A DNA stretch of 38,953 nt. Origin: an uncultured Arcanobacterium sp. GTDB taxonomy: Bacteria > Actinomycetota > Actinomycetes > Actinomycetales > Actinomycetaceae. The notes beneath the pieces were generated by a model. It was given only the letters and a program-made list of their open reading frames with translations, searched no databases and was not told the origin of the DNA. The stretch spans positions 1 through 38,953 of the forward strand of contig CAUAGM010000012.1 of assembly GCA_958428545.1 (NCBI GenBank). Direction: 5' to 3'. The translations under genes were made by a program, and so were the position numbers. Positions 24,386 through 33,342 of the stretch are shown here, piece after piece (the first letter of the stretch is position 1; every line of letters begins with the position of its first letter).

Positions 24386-27300
24386 TTATTTTCTCCACAG
24401 GTTTCGTTTAATTTTTTCAAAAGTTCCATATTTTCTTTACGCAGCGCAGCCAGATCATGCCCAGCTAAGAATTGCAGCATATGCCAGTAATCGCGGCACC
24501 GCTGAGTGAGAGCTACCATATCTGCCGAGATATGTATGCGCTTTAGTGCTCCGTCTTTATCCACAGTGTAGATAAATGGAGTCGCTGTGGAGCGCTCGTC
24601 TAAAGTAAGCTCAAGAAACTCAGCCACAGGGGTGGGCGTTGGGGCATCGTCAGCCAGCACCTGGAAATGCTTGCGGAATCGTCGTTCTCCATAAGCAAAA
24701 TCGGCAGGCGTATATTCCACGTTAAGTATTTTCTTTGCGCCCTCATCATCAATATAGGAAAGACGGTTTTTGCTCCACGTGTCATTGACGTTCGGATTTC
24801 CCGCGAGTATGAAACGATCTGTGATGTCTTCGTGCTGTGGCTCATGTACGAAAAGCGGATTGACACGGCTTTTCACTGCTAAGCGTGAGCGTTCGGCAGA
24901 TTCATCGTCACCAATGCCATGCTCTGGCTGGCAGGAGGTGTAGACGTCAATGACGGCAGGATAATCGTTTTGTGCGAGAGCTGCGCTCACATTTTTCAAA
25001 AAGTGCGCTTGATAGCTCGTCGATGCTGATATTACCAACACTTGGGGATGCATAGCTGCGAGCAGCGCCAGTTCTTTGCGTTGCTCCTGTTTGCCTGTAT
25101 GGAAGGAGCCGAATCGTGAGAGATCAGAATCTTGCCCTTCAAGGGAAGCCGTGGAGGCTTGCCCGCCCGTATTAGAATAAGCTCCTGTGTTGAGTACAAG
25201 CATTTTGAGCGGTGTGCCGCTCGTGAGTACGCGGGAAAGTGCACCAAACCCAATATCGTAGGCAGCGCCATCACCACTAATTGTGAGCACTGACGGCATA
25301 AGAGAAAGCTCTTCCTCGCTGAACTTCCGCCACTCTGGAGCGGTGGTAGGAATAGAATCCCACGGTGTATCGTCAAGAAGAGCGTGTGCTTGGCGGATCG
25401 CTAAAACGTCACTTGCAAGATCGGCAGCTAACCCTTCGAAAATGCCTTTAGCAAGAGGCTGAGCATCTTGAAACAGCCCGTTTACCCACGGCTCTTGATA
25501 AGAATTATAGGGAGCTGTTGAGGCATAGACGGAGGAACAACCTGTAGAGTTTGCTACCACTGTGCCAGCTGGAGTGCACCCGCCTGCAGGTCCTTCGTAA
25601 CGATAGAGACGTTTATTCAGCTGCTCCAACACGTTATCGATCAAGGCGGCGCGGCGGATATCACTAGCAGTGCATTCGGCAGCTTTTGCGTCTTCCAGGC
25701 GTGCGATCAAATCTTCAAGCTCGGCGCGATGCTTTGCTACTCGCGAATGGTTAAGATCGTTGGCAAGAGCCATCGTCTGACGGATTGCCGTCACTTCTCC
25801 GCAGCCTCGGCAGGCTCCATGCCCGCCGACTGTGGAATAGTAGTTATCCCGATCGAGGAAGATGCGCTTCATATCGAGGCTTGCGCCGCCCTCTGGATCA
25901 GAGAATTCTTGTGGAGAATTTGGCAGCAAGCTGAAAATTGAGAAGCGTTCTTGTGTGGAAGTGAGCACATCGGGTGTTTGCTGAGTCGGAACAAGAGCGT
26001 TCGGGCTGCACACAGAAACGCATTCCAAACAGCCCGTGCATTTCCATGGATCTATATTGACGGAAAAGAGTACGCCCTTGCCTGCCCGCTGTTTTTCTGC
26101 TTGATCGAAGAATGGGCGAGTGCGGGCAGTTGGATAAGCACGCAAAATTTCTGCGACGGCTGTGAAGGCATGCTCTGGAGCGCCAACTTCTGCTGCAGCC
26201 TGTGCAAACACATCTGCAATAGCTGGGCGTTCTTTTGTGCCATGCAGTGCAGCACGCATTGCTTCACTGATCTCAGATATCCATGAGGTCAGCTTGCTAA
26301 TATCTTCACTACCGCTGCTTTCGCTGGCAGCTGCTATTGCTGTGCTGATGAGCGTTTCAAACGTAAACACAGCATTCGGTATTGCGGCATCAGGGCAGAC
26401 CAGCGTGCATTCCATACAGCCAGTGCACAAAGATGGCTCAAAATATGGAATATGGCGGCGGAACAAGCCTTTATCTTTGGCGGCTGCGGATCCAGCAGGA
26501 ATGAATGTTCCCATACCAGGATAGACAGGCGATTCGGAAATAGAGCCGTCTGCAAAAGGCTCGCCCATAATCGTCTCAAAATAATCTCGATCGAATAGAC
26601 CTTTTGTGGGGGGCACGCAGCTGCGAGAGCAGAGCTTTTCAGAAATACTTGAGGTAATAGTTGGAGCGCAGCCGCCTTGTGCACACATACTTTCCGAAGA
26701 AATAGAGTTTAAGAGGGGAAGTGGATTGCTGCGGGCGAGCAATGCGGATCGTGCAGCATGTGCGCTAAGCCCCAAGTTTTGAATGGCAGTTTCGCTGCTT
26801 AATTGCGTCGAGGCTGTATTCGCAGCAGCAGATGTATCGGCTGGTGCAGCGGCATCAAAAACTTCGTACTCAACGCGTTGAGTATTGGCAGCGCCCTCGC
26901 GTACCACAGCCATATTAGCCTCTACAACTGCTTCGCCTTTTGCTCCGAATTTCTTTATAAGTTGCTCGTGAATCTTCTGCAGCATCGCTGATTCGGCTGC
27001 ACCAGAAGCGATACGATCTACTTTGGTGGCAATCGCCCCGATAAACGCCACACCCATCATGCGAGTTTCAAGGCTTTCATCTGGTGCGTGCTCTTTTGCC
27101 ACTGCGAAGGCGTCAAGAATAAAGAGATTAATGCGTAGCTCGCGGATTTTGCGTTGTGCGCCTTGAGGAAGGCTTGCCCAAAAATCGCGAGGATTGAGAT
27201 TTGATTGGATAATTAGAGTGCCGCCAGCGCTCAAGCCTTTCAGAGGGTTTGTGTGCACAAACGCCATGTGATCTGGGCACACAACAATTTCAACGTCTTC

Positions 27301-29247
27301 GAGTTCAGCATTTGTGATGTTGATCGGCTCAGGGCTAAGCGTGATGTAGTAGTTTGTGGCAGCTCCCGATTTTTCTGAACCATATTTCGGAGCTGCTTTA
27401 GAATACAGGTGCAGCATTTCCGCCAAAATATCGGTGAGCAATTTACCTGTAGCAATCGTTCCGTAGCCGCCAACAGAGTGGAATCGAATACGCATAGCTT
27501 CATCTGGCAGCAGCCCTTCAGGGTTTTGCTCAAGGTGTAGCTGCATTTTTTCTGTAGCTGGATATGCTTCTCGAAGGAGCGCTTGCAGCTTTGCGCGCTC
27601 TGCGGTGGGATGTTCGTCAAAGAACGTTGTGCCAATATAAAATTCTGGCGGTATATCGCCTGAATCCATCGCTTTTACGGCTGCAATAAGATGACGAGGC
27701 TGCACATCGTGCCCGCCAATACCAAAGAAACCGCACGAGAGAGTTGGGATTTCATCTGCGCGAAGCACTGGAATGCCAAGATAGCGCTCAGTACGAGAAT
27801 TTTGGGTGGCTTTTATGAGAGCAGTATTCACGAGGCTTGTGAGCGATGCTAGATCTGAACGTTCCAGCACAGTGACGGTATGCGCTCCGCGCAGAGCTTG
27901 CACAAGCTCTGCTTCAGGGAAAGGCTGCAGCAGCAGAATCTGAACTAAACCTATTTTTATTCCGTGTGAGCGCAGATATGGCATGACGGCGAGCACGTCT
28001 TGGCTGATTGACCCTAGAGCAACGATAATCACATCGGCGTCATCAGTATTGTATGTGCGGATTGGTGCGTAATCGCGCCCAGTAAGCTCGTTGTATTCAC
28101 GCATTGCGCGGCGCACAAGAGCTGGCACGTCAGCTTGCACGTGAGTGCGGTGATCAGCCACAGCTGCCTGAAAATCTGGTTGGTTTTGTACTGGGCCAGT
28201 AAGCCCTGGATTGCTGAGATCAACGAGAGCTGGAATGAGCTGGCGAGTACCTTGCGCGGGAGCATTTATCCATTGCCGACGCCAGCGGGCAATATCGCTG
28301 TGAGGAAGTAAAGGAGCTAGGTGTTGATCGAAGAGTTCGCCGCTACTATCAGCCTCAATATCTTCACTCGATTCATTGAGAAAAGCTTTGATTGCTGCTG
28401 TGCTTTCAGGGCAGAGATTTTCTGTTTGCGAGGCGAGATATTCACGCATAAGAAACGTGCGCCCTTTTGAACCAAAAAGAATATCCTGAGCAACCGTTGG
28501 GCTGGGAATATAGCCAGCTGGATCACCGAGATATTCACGCACGAGGTCTTCGCTTGGCAGGCGCGCTTCGCTCATCATGTGCGAGGTGGCAAAACCGTCC
28601 ATACAGTTTGCCACAGGAACTAGTGAAAGCGCGGACGTGCGGTAAGAAATCATTGCGAGATCTGCTGCTTCTTCAGGTGTTGCGCCGAAGAGAATAGTGT
28701 AGCCAGCGGGCAGGAGGGAATAAACATCGTCATGCCCACCCATGACGTTGAGGGAAGCTCGTGAGACCACCCTTGCGGCAACTTGCAGCACAAACCCGCC
28801 AATTTTGCGCCCTGCCGTCACAAAATGGCTTTCCATGCCATATAAAATTCCTTGTGAGCTGGAGGCGTTGGAAATAAATTTTCCTCCTGTGAGGGCAGCC
28901 CCGAGCGCGCCAGACTGGGCAGAATGTTCACCTTCAGGCTCAAAGAAAAATGGGCGCTTCCCCCATGCGTTTGTGCGCCCAGAGGCGAGAGCCATCTCGA
29001 AAGTTTCAGAAATTTCTGTGGAAGGGGTGATAGGATAGCCAATCACGCCGCCGCACACCATATTCATCACGTGTGCAACAGCGCCATTTCCGTTGATTAC
29101 TGTGGGGATTCCTGGATATTTCACCTCGTGTTCAGATTGCTTGGCAGTCTCAGGAAGCTCAGTAAGCTTCGGCTGTGTGGAGTGCCTAGGCTGATCAGAC
29201 TGCCCAAGTTTTATCACTGCTTCGCTTCTTTCGTTTCTCTCGTTCAT
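24382..29247 (-). CDS. Large fused NifJ-type 2-oxoacid:ferredoxin/flavodoxin oxidoreductase
   Basis: It should oxidatively decarboxylate a 2-oxoacid (pyruvate is the default) with thiamine diphosphate and iron-sulfur clusters, passing electrons to ferredoxin or flavodoxin. Domains in NifJ order: pyrimidine-binding alpha part (YPITPS at 71-76, EGEHSAQSGALGAALTGGKF), gamma domain (about 581-790, VGGYGTIATGKLLTDIL), two ferredoxin motifs (C941/944/947/951 and C1070/1073/1076/1080), and TPP domain (ACRGCGE at 1145-1151, TGCSSVY, GDGAAYDIGFGAL, LNTGAYSNTGGQ). At 1,621 aa it is some 400 longer than usual NifJ (about 1,170-1,230). Extra length lies between gamma and ferredoxin domains, which holds an unusual C855/C860/C873/C877 set, between the two ferredoxin motifs, and in the C-terminus. 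The ATG at 29247 has GGAAGGAAAG upstream; one at 29274 does not. Confidence 0.9.
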   Translation of the reverse strand: MNERNERSEAVIKLGQSDQPRHSTQPKLTELPETAKQSEHEVKYPGIPTVINGNGAVAHVMNMVCGGVIGYPITPSTEISETFEMALASGRTNAWGKRPFFFEPEGEHSAQSGALGAALTGGKFISNASSSQGILYGMESHFVTAGRKIGGFVLQVAARVVSRASLNVMGGHDDVYSLLPAGYTILFGATPEEAADLAMISYRTSALSLVPVANCMDGFATSHMMSEARLPSEDLVREYLGDPAGYIPSPTVAQDILFGSKGRTFLMREYLASQTENLCPESTAAIKAFLNESSEDIEADSSGELFDQHLAPLLPHSDIARWRRQWINAPAQGTRQLIPALVDLSNPGLTGPVQNQPDFQAAVADHRTHVQADVPALVRRAMREYNELTGRDYAPIRTYNTDDADVIIVALGSISQDVLAVMPYLRSHGIKIGLVQILLLQPFPEAELVQALRGAHTVTVLERSDLASLTSLVNTALIKATQNSRTERYLGIPVLRADEIPTLSCGFFGIGGHDVQPRHLIAAVKAMDSGDIPPEFYIGTTFFDEHPTAERAKLQALLREAYPATEKMQLHLEQNPEGLLPDEAMRIRFHSVGGYGTIATGKLLTDILAEMLHLYSKAAPKYGSEKSGAATNYYITLSPEPINITNAELEDVEIVVCPDHMAFVHTNPLKGLSAGGTLIIQSNLNPRDFWASLPQGAQRKIRELRINLFILDAFAVAKEHAPDESLETRMMGVAFIGAIATKVDRIASGAAESAMLQKIHEQLIKKFGAKGEAVVEANMAVVREGAANTQRVEYEVFDAAAPADTSAAANTASTQLSSETAIQNLGLSAHAARSALLARSNPLPLLNSISSESMCAQGGCAPTITSSISEKLCSRSCVPPTKGLFDRDYFETIMGEPFADGSISESPVYPGMGTFIPAGSAAAKDKGLFRRHIPYFEPSLCTGCMECTLVCPDAAIPNAVFTFETLISTAIAAASESSGSEDISKLTSWISEISEAMRAALHGTKERPAIADVFAQAAAEVGAPEHAFTAVAEILRAYPTARTRPFFDQAEKQRAGKGVLFSVNIDPWKCTGCLECVSVCSPNALVPTQQTPDVLTSTQERFSIFSLLPNSPQEFSDPEGGASLDMKRIFLDRDNYYSTVGGHGACRGCGEVTAIRQTMALANDLNHSRVAKHRAELEDLIARLEDAKAAECTASDIRRAALIDNVLEQLNKRLYRYEGPAGGCTPAGTVVANSTGCSSVYASTAPYNSYQEPWVNGLFQDAQPLAKGIFEGLAADLASDVLAIRQAHALLDDTPWDSIPTTAPEWRKFSEEELSLMPSVLTISGDGAAYDIGFGALSRVLTSGTPLKMLVLNTGAYSNTGGQASTASLEGQDSDLSRFGSFHTGKQEQRKELALLAAMHPQVLVISASTSYQAHFLKNVSAALAQNDYPAVIDVYTSCQPEHGIGDDESAERSRLAVKSRVNPLFVHEPQHEDITDRFILAGNPNVNDTWSKNRLSYIDDEGAKKILNVEYTPADFAYGERRFRKHFQVLADDAPTPTPVAEFLELTLDERSTATPFIYTVDKDGALKRIHISADMVALTQRCRDYWHMLQFLAGHDLAALRKENMELLKKLNETCGENK

Positions 29248-29411
29248 CGAGAAATCTTTCCTTCCATCTGCCATAGGGTGCTAATATCTAGGGCACTAAT
29301 ATCCCAGTCTATTAGTTTTCCTGCGTTTGTGCGCTGTGAGAAAGATCGGTGTGAGCAATCACTACGAGAAGCTGAGCACAATGATGAAGATACGTGGTGA
29401 ATGCAGTTTCC

Positions 29412-30185
29412 TTATTGTTCACCTTTAAGTTTATTGAGAAACTGTTGTGTGCGCTCTTGCTCTGGGTGATGAATGAGCTGCTCGGCGATGCCTTCTTCGA
29501 GCACGATACCGCCGTCAAGAAACACTGCTCGATCGGCCACTTGAGCTGCAAACTCTATTTCATGCGTGACGATTACCATCGTCATCTTTTCTGCGGCAAG
29601 ATCGCGAATAATTGCGAGAATTTCTCCCGTAAGTTCAGGATCGAGTGCGGATGTAGGCTCATCAAAATAGAGCATTTTCGGTGCGAGAGCTAAAGCGCGC
29701 GCAATTGCTACGCGCTGTTGCTGCCCGCCAGAAAGTTCCGACGGGTAAGTATCTGCCTTATCCGCTAAATTCATCCGTTCAAGAAGAGCGCGAGCTTGAT
29801 CATGCACCTGCTGCGGATCTTGTTTTTGCACTTTTATTGGGGCGTCAGTGAGATTTCGCATCACGCTCCAATGCGGGAAGAGATTGAAATTTTGAAAGAC
29901 TAAGCCGAAATCGTGCCGGAAACGTTTTTCGTCACCGTCACTTACTTTCTTGCCGTCTTTCATTTCAAGAGCTGTTGCTCCTGCGTATGCGATGACGCCT
30001 GAATCCATCGTTTCAAGGAAAGTTGCGCAGCGCAGCAGAGTCGATTTTCCAGAACCGCTAGGGCCGAGCACAGCCAGCACGTCACCTTCGCTCACGCTGA
30101 GTGAGACGCCTTTAAGCACGTGATTTCCACTGAAGCTCTTGTGCATATTCTTGATTTCCAGCGCTTTTGTGCGTTCGCTCGTCAT
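29412..30185 (-). CDS. Amino-acid ABC importer, ATP-binding protein
   Basis: 257 aa, GlnQ/HisP class. Walker A GPSGSGKST (41-49), Q-loop LVFQNFNLFPHW, signature LSGGQQQRVAIARAL, Walker B MLYFDEPTSALDPE and H-loop VIVTHE are all intact. Cytoplasmic motor of the importer formed with the permease and binding protein just upstream in the same transcript (49- and 42-base gaps). The oxidoreductase gene follows 164 bases downstream on the same strand. Confidence 0.95.
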   Translation of the reverse strand: MTSERTKALEIKNMHKSFSGNHVLKGVSLSVSEGDVLAVLGPSGSGKSTLLRCATFLETMDSGVIAYAGATALEMKDGKKVSDGDEKRFRHDFGLVFQNFNLFPHWSVMRNLTDAPIKVQKQDPQQVHDQARALLERMNLADKADTYPSELSGGQQQRVAIARALALAPKMLYFDEPTSALDPELTGEILAIIRDLAAEKMTMVIVTHEIEFAAQVADRAVFLDGGIVLEEGIAEQLIHHPEQERTQQFLNKLKGEQ

Positions 30186-30234
30186 TTTTTCATGCCCTTC
30201 TGCTTTGCATACTCCATCACTTAATCACACCTCG

Positions 30235-30888
30235 TCACTTAATTACTGCCACTGCCATGCGTTTTTCGAGGCGATCCATAATGACTGCCACCACCGTGTT
30301 GAATACGTAGTAAAAGACCCCAGCCACCACAAAGGGCATCATCGATGTGCTGGCCGCTGCTGCCTGCTTTGCCACTTGAAACATTTCGATATAGGCGATT
30401 GCGTAGGCAAGAGAAGTGTCTTTGACGAGCGTAATGACTTCGTTGGTGATCGAAGGGAGCACTGTACGAAACATTTGCGGCAGTTTAATCGTGAAGAAAG
30501 TGCGTGCAGGGCTGTAGCCGAGCACAAATGCCGCTTCACTTTGACCAATCGGAATTGCTTGGAAACCGCCGCGATAGATTTCTGCAAAATATGCAGCATA
30601 GTTAATTGCAAATCCGATAATTACAGCGTGGAATCGGTATTGCGGGCTGAGAGAAATGCCAAAGAGGTAGTACGGGCCGAAATAGACCACGAGCAGCTGC
30701 AGCATAAGCGGGGTGCCGCGCATAATCGAAATATATATCTGCACGATCCATGCTACTGGTTTCAATCGGCATTCGCGCCCAGCATAGACAGCTAAGCCGA
30801 GGGGTAAGCTCAGTGCGAGAGTGAGGAAAAAAATCACTAGTGTCTGAACGAACCCCTCAGCCAGCTGAGGGAGAAATTCCCATGTCAT
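30235..30888 (-). CDS. Amino-acid ABC importer, permease
   Basis: 217 aa, HisM/GlnP type with about five helices. The EAA loop is seen as AFVLGYSPARTFFTIKLPQM near the middle, and MRGTPLMLQLLVVYFGPYY is the typical polar-amino-acid permease motif. Only one permease is encoded, so a homodimer is expected. Second gene of the binding protein-permease-ATPase operon. Confidence 0.93.
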   Translation of the reverse strand: MTWEFLPQLAEGFVQTLVIFFLTLALSLPLGLAVYAGRECRLKPVAWIVQIYISIMRGTPLMLQLLVVYFGPYYLFGISLSPQYRFHAVIIGFAINYAAYFAEIYRGGFQAIPIGQSEAAFVLGYSPARTFFTIKLPQMFRTVLPSITNEVITLVKDTSLAYAIAYIEMFQVAKQAAAASTSMMPFVVAGVFYYVFNTVVAVIMDRLEKRMAVAVIK

Positions 30889-30930
30889 ATGCGTATATTC
30901 CTTGCTGTTTTCGCGTTATTTTCTGTTTCG

Positions 30931-31740
30931 TTATTTTTCGATGACGACGTCTTGCTGGCCCCACTTTTTAGCGATTTTCGCGAAAGTTCCGTCTGTGACC
31001 ATGTCGTCAAGCGTCTTTTGCACCTGATCTCGAAGTGTTTCGTTGCCGAGCTTGAAACCGATCCCATATTCTTCCCCAGTGAATCCTGGATCGATCACAG
31101 TGAATTTTCCTTCACCGCGCTGCTTAATCTGATACTGTGCCACAGTTTGATCCATTGCAACTGCCTGCGTGCCGCCAGATTCAAGATCCAGCAGACCAGT
31201 ATTGTAATCAGGAACTGTGGTATATCCTGCCAGTGATTTCACAAGCTCAGCGTTGGCAGGATCTTCCATAGCTGCAAGACCAGAGGAATCTGCTTGAACT
31301 TCCACATTTTTTCCTGCTAGATCTGCCACATTCTTAATCCCAGACTCTGCTGTGATGACGAAGACGATCTTGTTGTTGATATACGGTTTGCTCCATGCGT
31401 AATCACTTTCACGCCCTGTGACGGTGAAGCCGTTCCAGATACAGTCGATAGTTCCAGAATTGAGTTCCATATCTTTAGCGTCCCATGCGATTGGTTGCGC
31501 TTTATACTCCCAGCCGTTGCGTGAAGCGACTTCTTGAGCAAGCTCTAGATCAAAGCCAACGTATTCTCCGCTATCGTCTTTGAAACCGAAAGGCGGGAAT
31601 GCGGCGTCAAAACCAACAGTGAAAGTATCACCCTTAGCTTTTTCTCCGCCTGCAGCAGATTCAGATTTTCCTCCGCATGCTGCCATCGAGAGCGTGAGTG
31701 CAACGCCAGCTGCGAGAGCCATGAATTTCTTTATCATCAT
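30931..31740 (-). CDS. Amino-acid ABC importer, substrate-binding lipoprotein
   Basis: 269 aa, SBP_bac_3 fold. A signal peptide ends in lipobox SMAAC (Cys22), followed by a GG-KSESAAGG linker. Binding-site landmarks: VGFDAAFPPFGFKDDSGEYV, GFDLELAQEVASRNGWEY, DCIWNGFTVTGRE and GEEYGIGFKLGNETLRDQV. The likely ligand is a polar amino acid; cystine or glutamine are plausible from family resemblance, not provable here. First gene of the operon. Confidence 0.92.
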   Translation of the reverse strand: MMIKKFMALAAGVALTLSMAACGGKSESAAGGEKAKGDTFTVGFDAAFPPFGFKDDSGEYVGFDLELAQEVASRNGWEYKAQPIAWDAKDMELNSGTIDCIWNGFTVTGRESDYAWSKPYINNKIVFVITAESGIKNVADLAGKNVEVQADSSGLAAMEDPANAELVKSLAGYTTVPDYNTGLLDLESGGTQAVAMDQTVAQYQIKQRGEGKFTVIDPGFTGEEYGIGFKLGNETLRDQVQKTLDDMVTDGTFAKIAKKWGQQDVVIEK

Positions 31741-31869
31741 CGTTCAACCTTCTTATTTATATCAGGGAACCGCATAATCATTGACTAGAGTAACACGCCA
31801 GCCCAAACAGCCAGCGAGATTATCACCAATGCCACATCCGCTGCGGTTCGGGGGTTACTTGTGGAGTGG

Positions 31870-32790
31870 TCAGTGGTGGAGATGCTCGTGATCGCGGTGC
31901 GCAGGCACGTCGAGCTGAATTGTGCAATGCCCCACGGAAAGCGGAAAATGCTTGCTCACGCAATGCTGGAGCGAATGCAGGATTGAGACTGCCTCTCCAT
32001 TTGTAAAGCAGTCTGGTTCGATCGTCACGTGTGCCGTGAGAGCAGTAGTGGTGCTCGTAATCGATGAAACATGCAGATCGTGCACGTCAATAACGTGTGG
32101 CTCCTTGAGCATATGTGCCCGCACGTCTGCGAGATTTAATTCGTTGGGGGTACCTTCCATAAGGATTTTTACGCAGCGTACGAGAATGCGAAGTGCCCGA
32201 GGTGCCATAAGGGCTGCCACAATAAGAGAAGCGACTGGATCGGCATAAACCCAACCAGTCGCCATCGTCACGCCCGCCGCAGCGAGCACAGCAATCGATC
32301 CAAGTGCGTCATTGAGCACTTCGAGGAAAGCTGCACGCGTATTGAGAGAGCTTTCTTTCTTACGTGAAAGAAGAACAATACCTATGAGGTTTGCGAGCAA
32401 ACCGATACACGCAAAAATAATCATTTGCTTAGCATTGACAGTTTCTGGCGTGAAAAACCTGCCGATTGCTTCGATTGTGACGGCGACACACACAACGATC
32501 AACATTGATGCTTGGACGCTTGCAGAAATAACTTCCGAACGAGCTAAGCCCCACGTGTATGTATCTGTGCGGGGTTTGCTCATGAGGTATGCAGCAAAGA
32601 GAGCGATTGCCAATCCTGAAGTATCGACCAGCATATGCCCAGCGTCTGCTAAGAGTGTGAGTGATCCGCTCAGCGCGGCTCCTACGACTTCTGCTACCAT
32701 CACAAGGGCGCTCAGAATCAACACAAAACGCAACTGTGCACGTGCGTCTGTGCTTGAATCTTGGCGAGAGCCTTGAGCGGTATTGTGCAT
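31870..32790 (-). CDS. Cation diffusion facilitator (metal efflux)
   Basis: Six-helix proton/metal antiporter, probably zinc-group metals, with a cytoplasmic C-terminal domain and a His-rich end (HRDHEHLHH). The TM2 site is LLADAGHMLVDTSGL (H-x3-D). TM5 has FLEVLNDALGSIAVL, so the usual H-x3-D is E-x3-D. The frame opens at 32877, but the ATG at 32790 (306 aa) matches family length; ribosome site is weak either way. No regulator is adjacent. Confidence 0.88.
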   Translation of the reverse strand: MHNTAQGSRQDSSTDARAQLRFVLILSALVMVAEVVGAALSGSLTLLADAGHMLVDTSGLAIALFAAYLMSKPRTDTYTWGLARSEVISASVQASMLIVVCVAVTIEAIGRFFTPETVNAKQMIIFACIGLLANLIGIVLLSRKKESSLNTRAAFLEVLNDALGSIAVLAAAGVTMATGWVYADPVASLIVAALMAPRALRILVRCVKILMEGTPNELNLADVRAHMLKEPHVIDVHDLHVSSITSTTTALTAHVTIEPDCFTNGEAVSILHSLQHCVSKHFPLSVGHCTIQLDVPAHRDHEHLHH

Positions 32791-32877
32791 GTATGCAATC
32801 GTAGCAGGTGTGCGCGCTAGCTTTTGAAAGTGTTCACAGAAAAAGACGCTTAAGAATCTATTAAAGCTAAATCTCAC

Positions 32878-33342
32878 ATAAAATGAATTGGTTCAACGAT
32901 TTTCATCATGTGGCACGCTCAATATATCCGAGTGCTGCTCGTACGCAGCAGGCACCATAGTAGCCATAGCATGGCGCCTAGATTGGCGGGAAGCGCATTG
33001 CCGATGTGCCTATACTGCGCAGCAGTTGAACTGCTGAATATCCAGCTATCGGGGAAGATTTGAATGCGAGCATATTTGCGCACTGCGAATGGGCGTGTTT
33101 CCGTATCTTTGCGAAGCTAGGCTTTATTTACTGGAGCTAGGTATCGTTTTACTGGAGCTAGGTGCTGTGGTGATTGCAGCCATATTTTGCTGAGCGTTGA
33201 GTTGCCAGCATAGGCAGATACAGCTTGAATTTGTTAGGGTTTCCTTAGGTGTAGGTGCGTAGTGAGGTGCATAGTTTTCCTGCATCTACCCCTAGCTATA
33301 CGCCGAGAAAACTAAACAGAATATGTCTTATACAGAAGTGAG
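32878..33342. other. Intergenic region before the ABC exporter pair
   Basis: No conserved coding frame in 465 bases. It holds two direct repeats at 33127-33163 and the likely promoter region of the ABC pair. Confidence 0.5.
33127..33163 (+). repeat. Two 16-bp direct repeats, TTTACTGGAGCTAGGT
   Basis: Identical copies at 33127-33142 and 33148-33163, repeating at exactly 21 bases (two helical turns). A third partial match (gaagctaggc) lies just upstream at about 33114-33123. Candidate regulator-binding sites for the downstream ABC pair. Confidence 0.55.
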
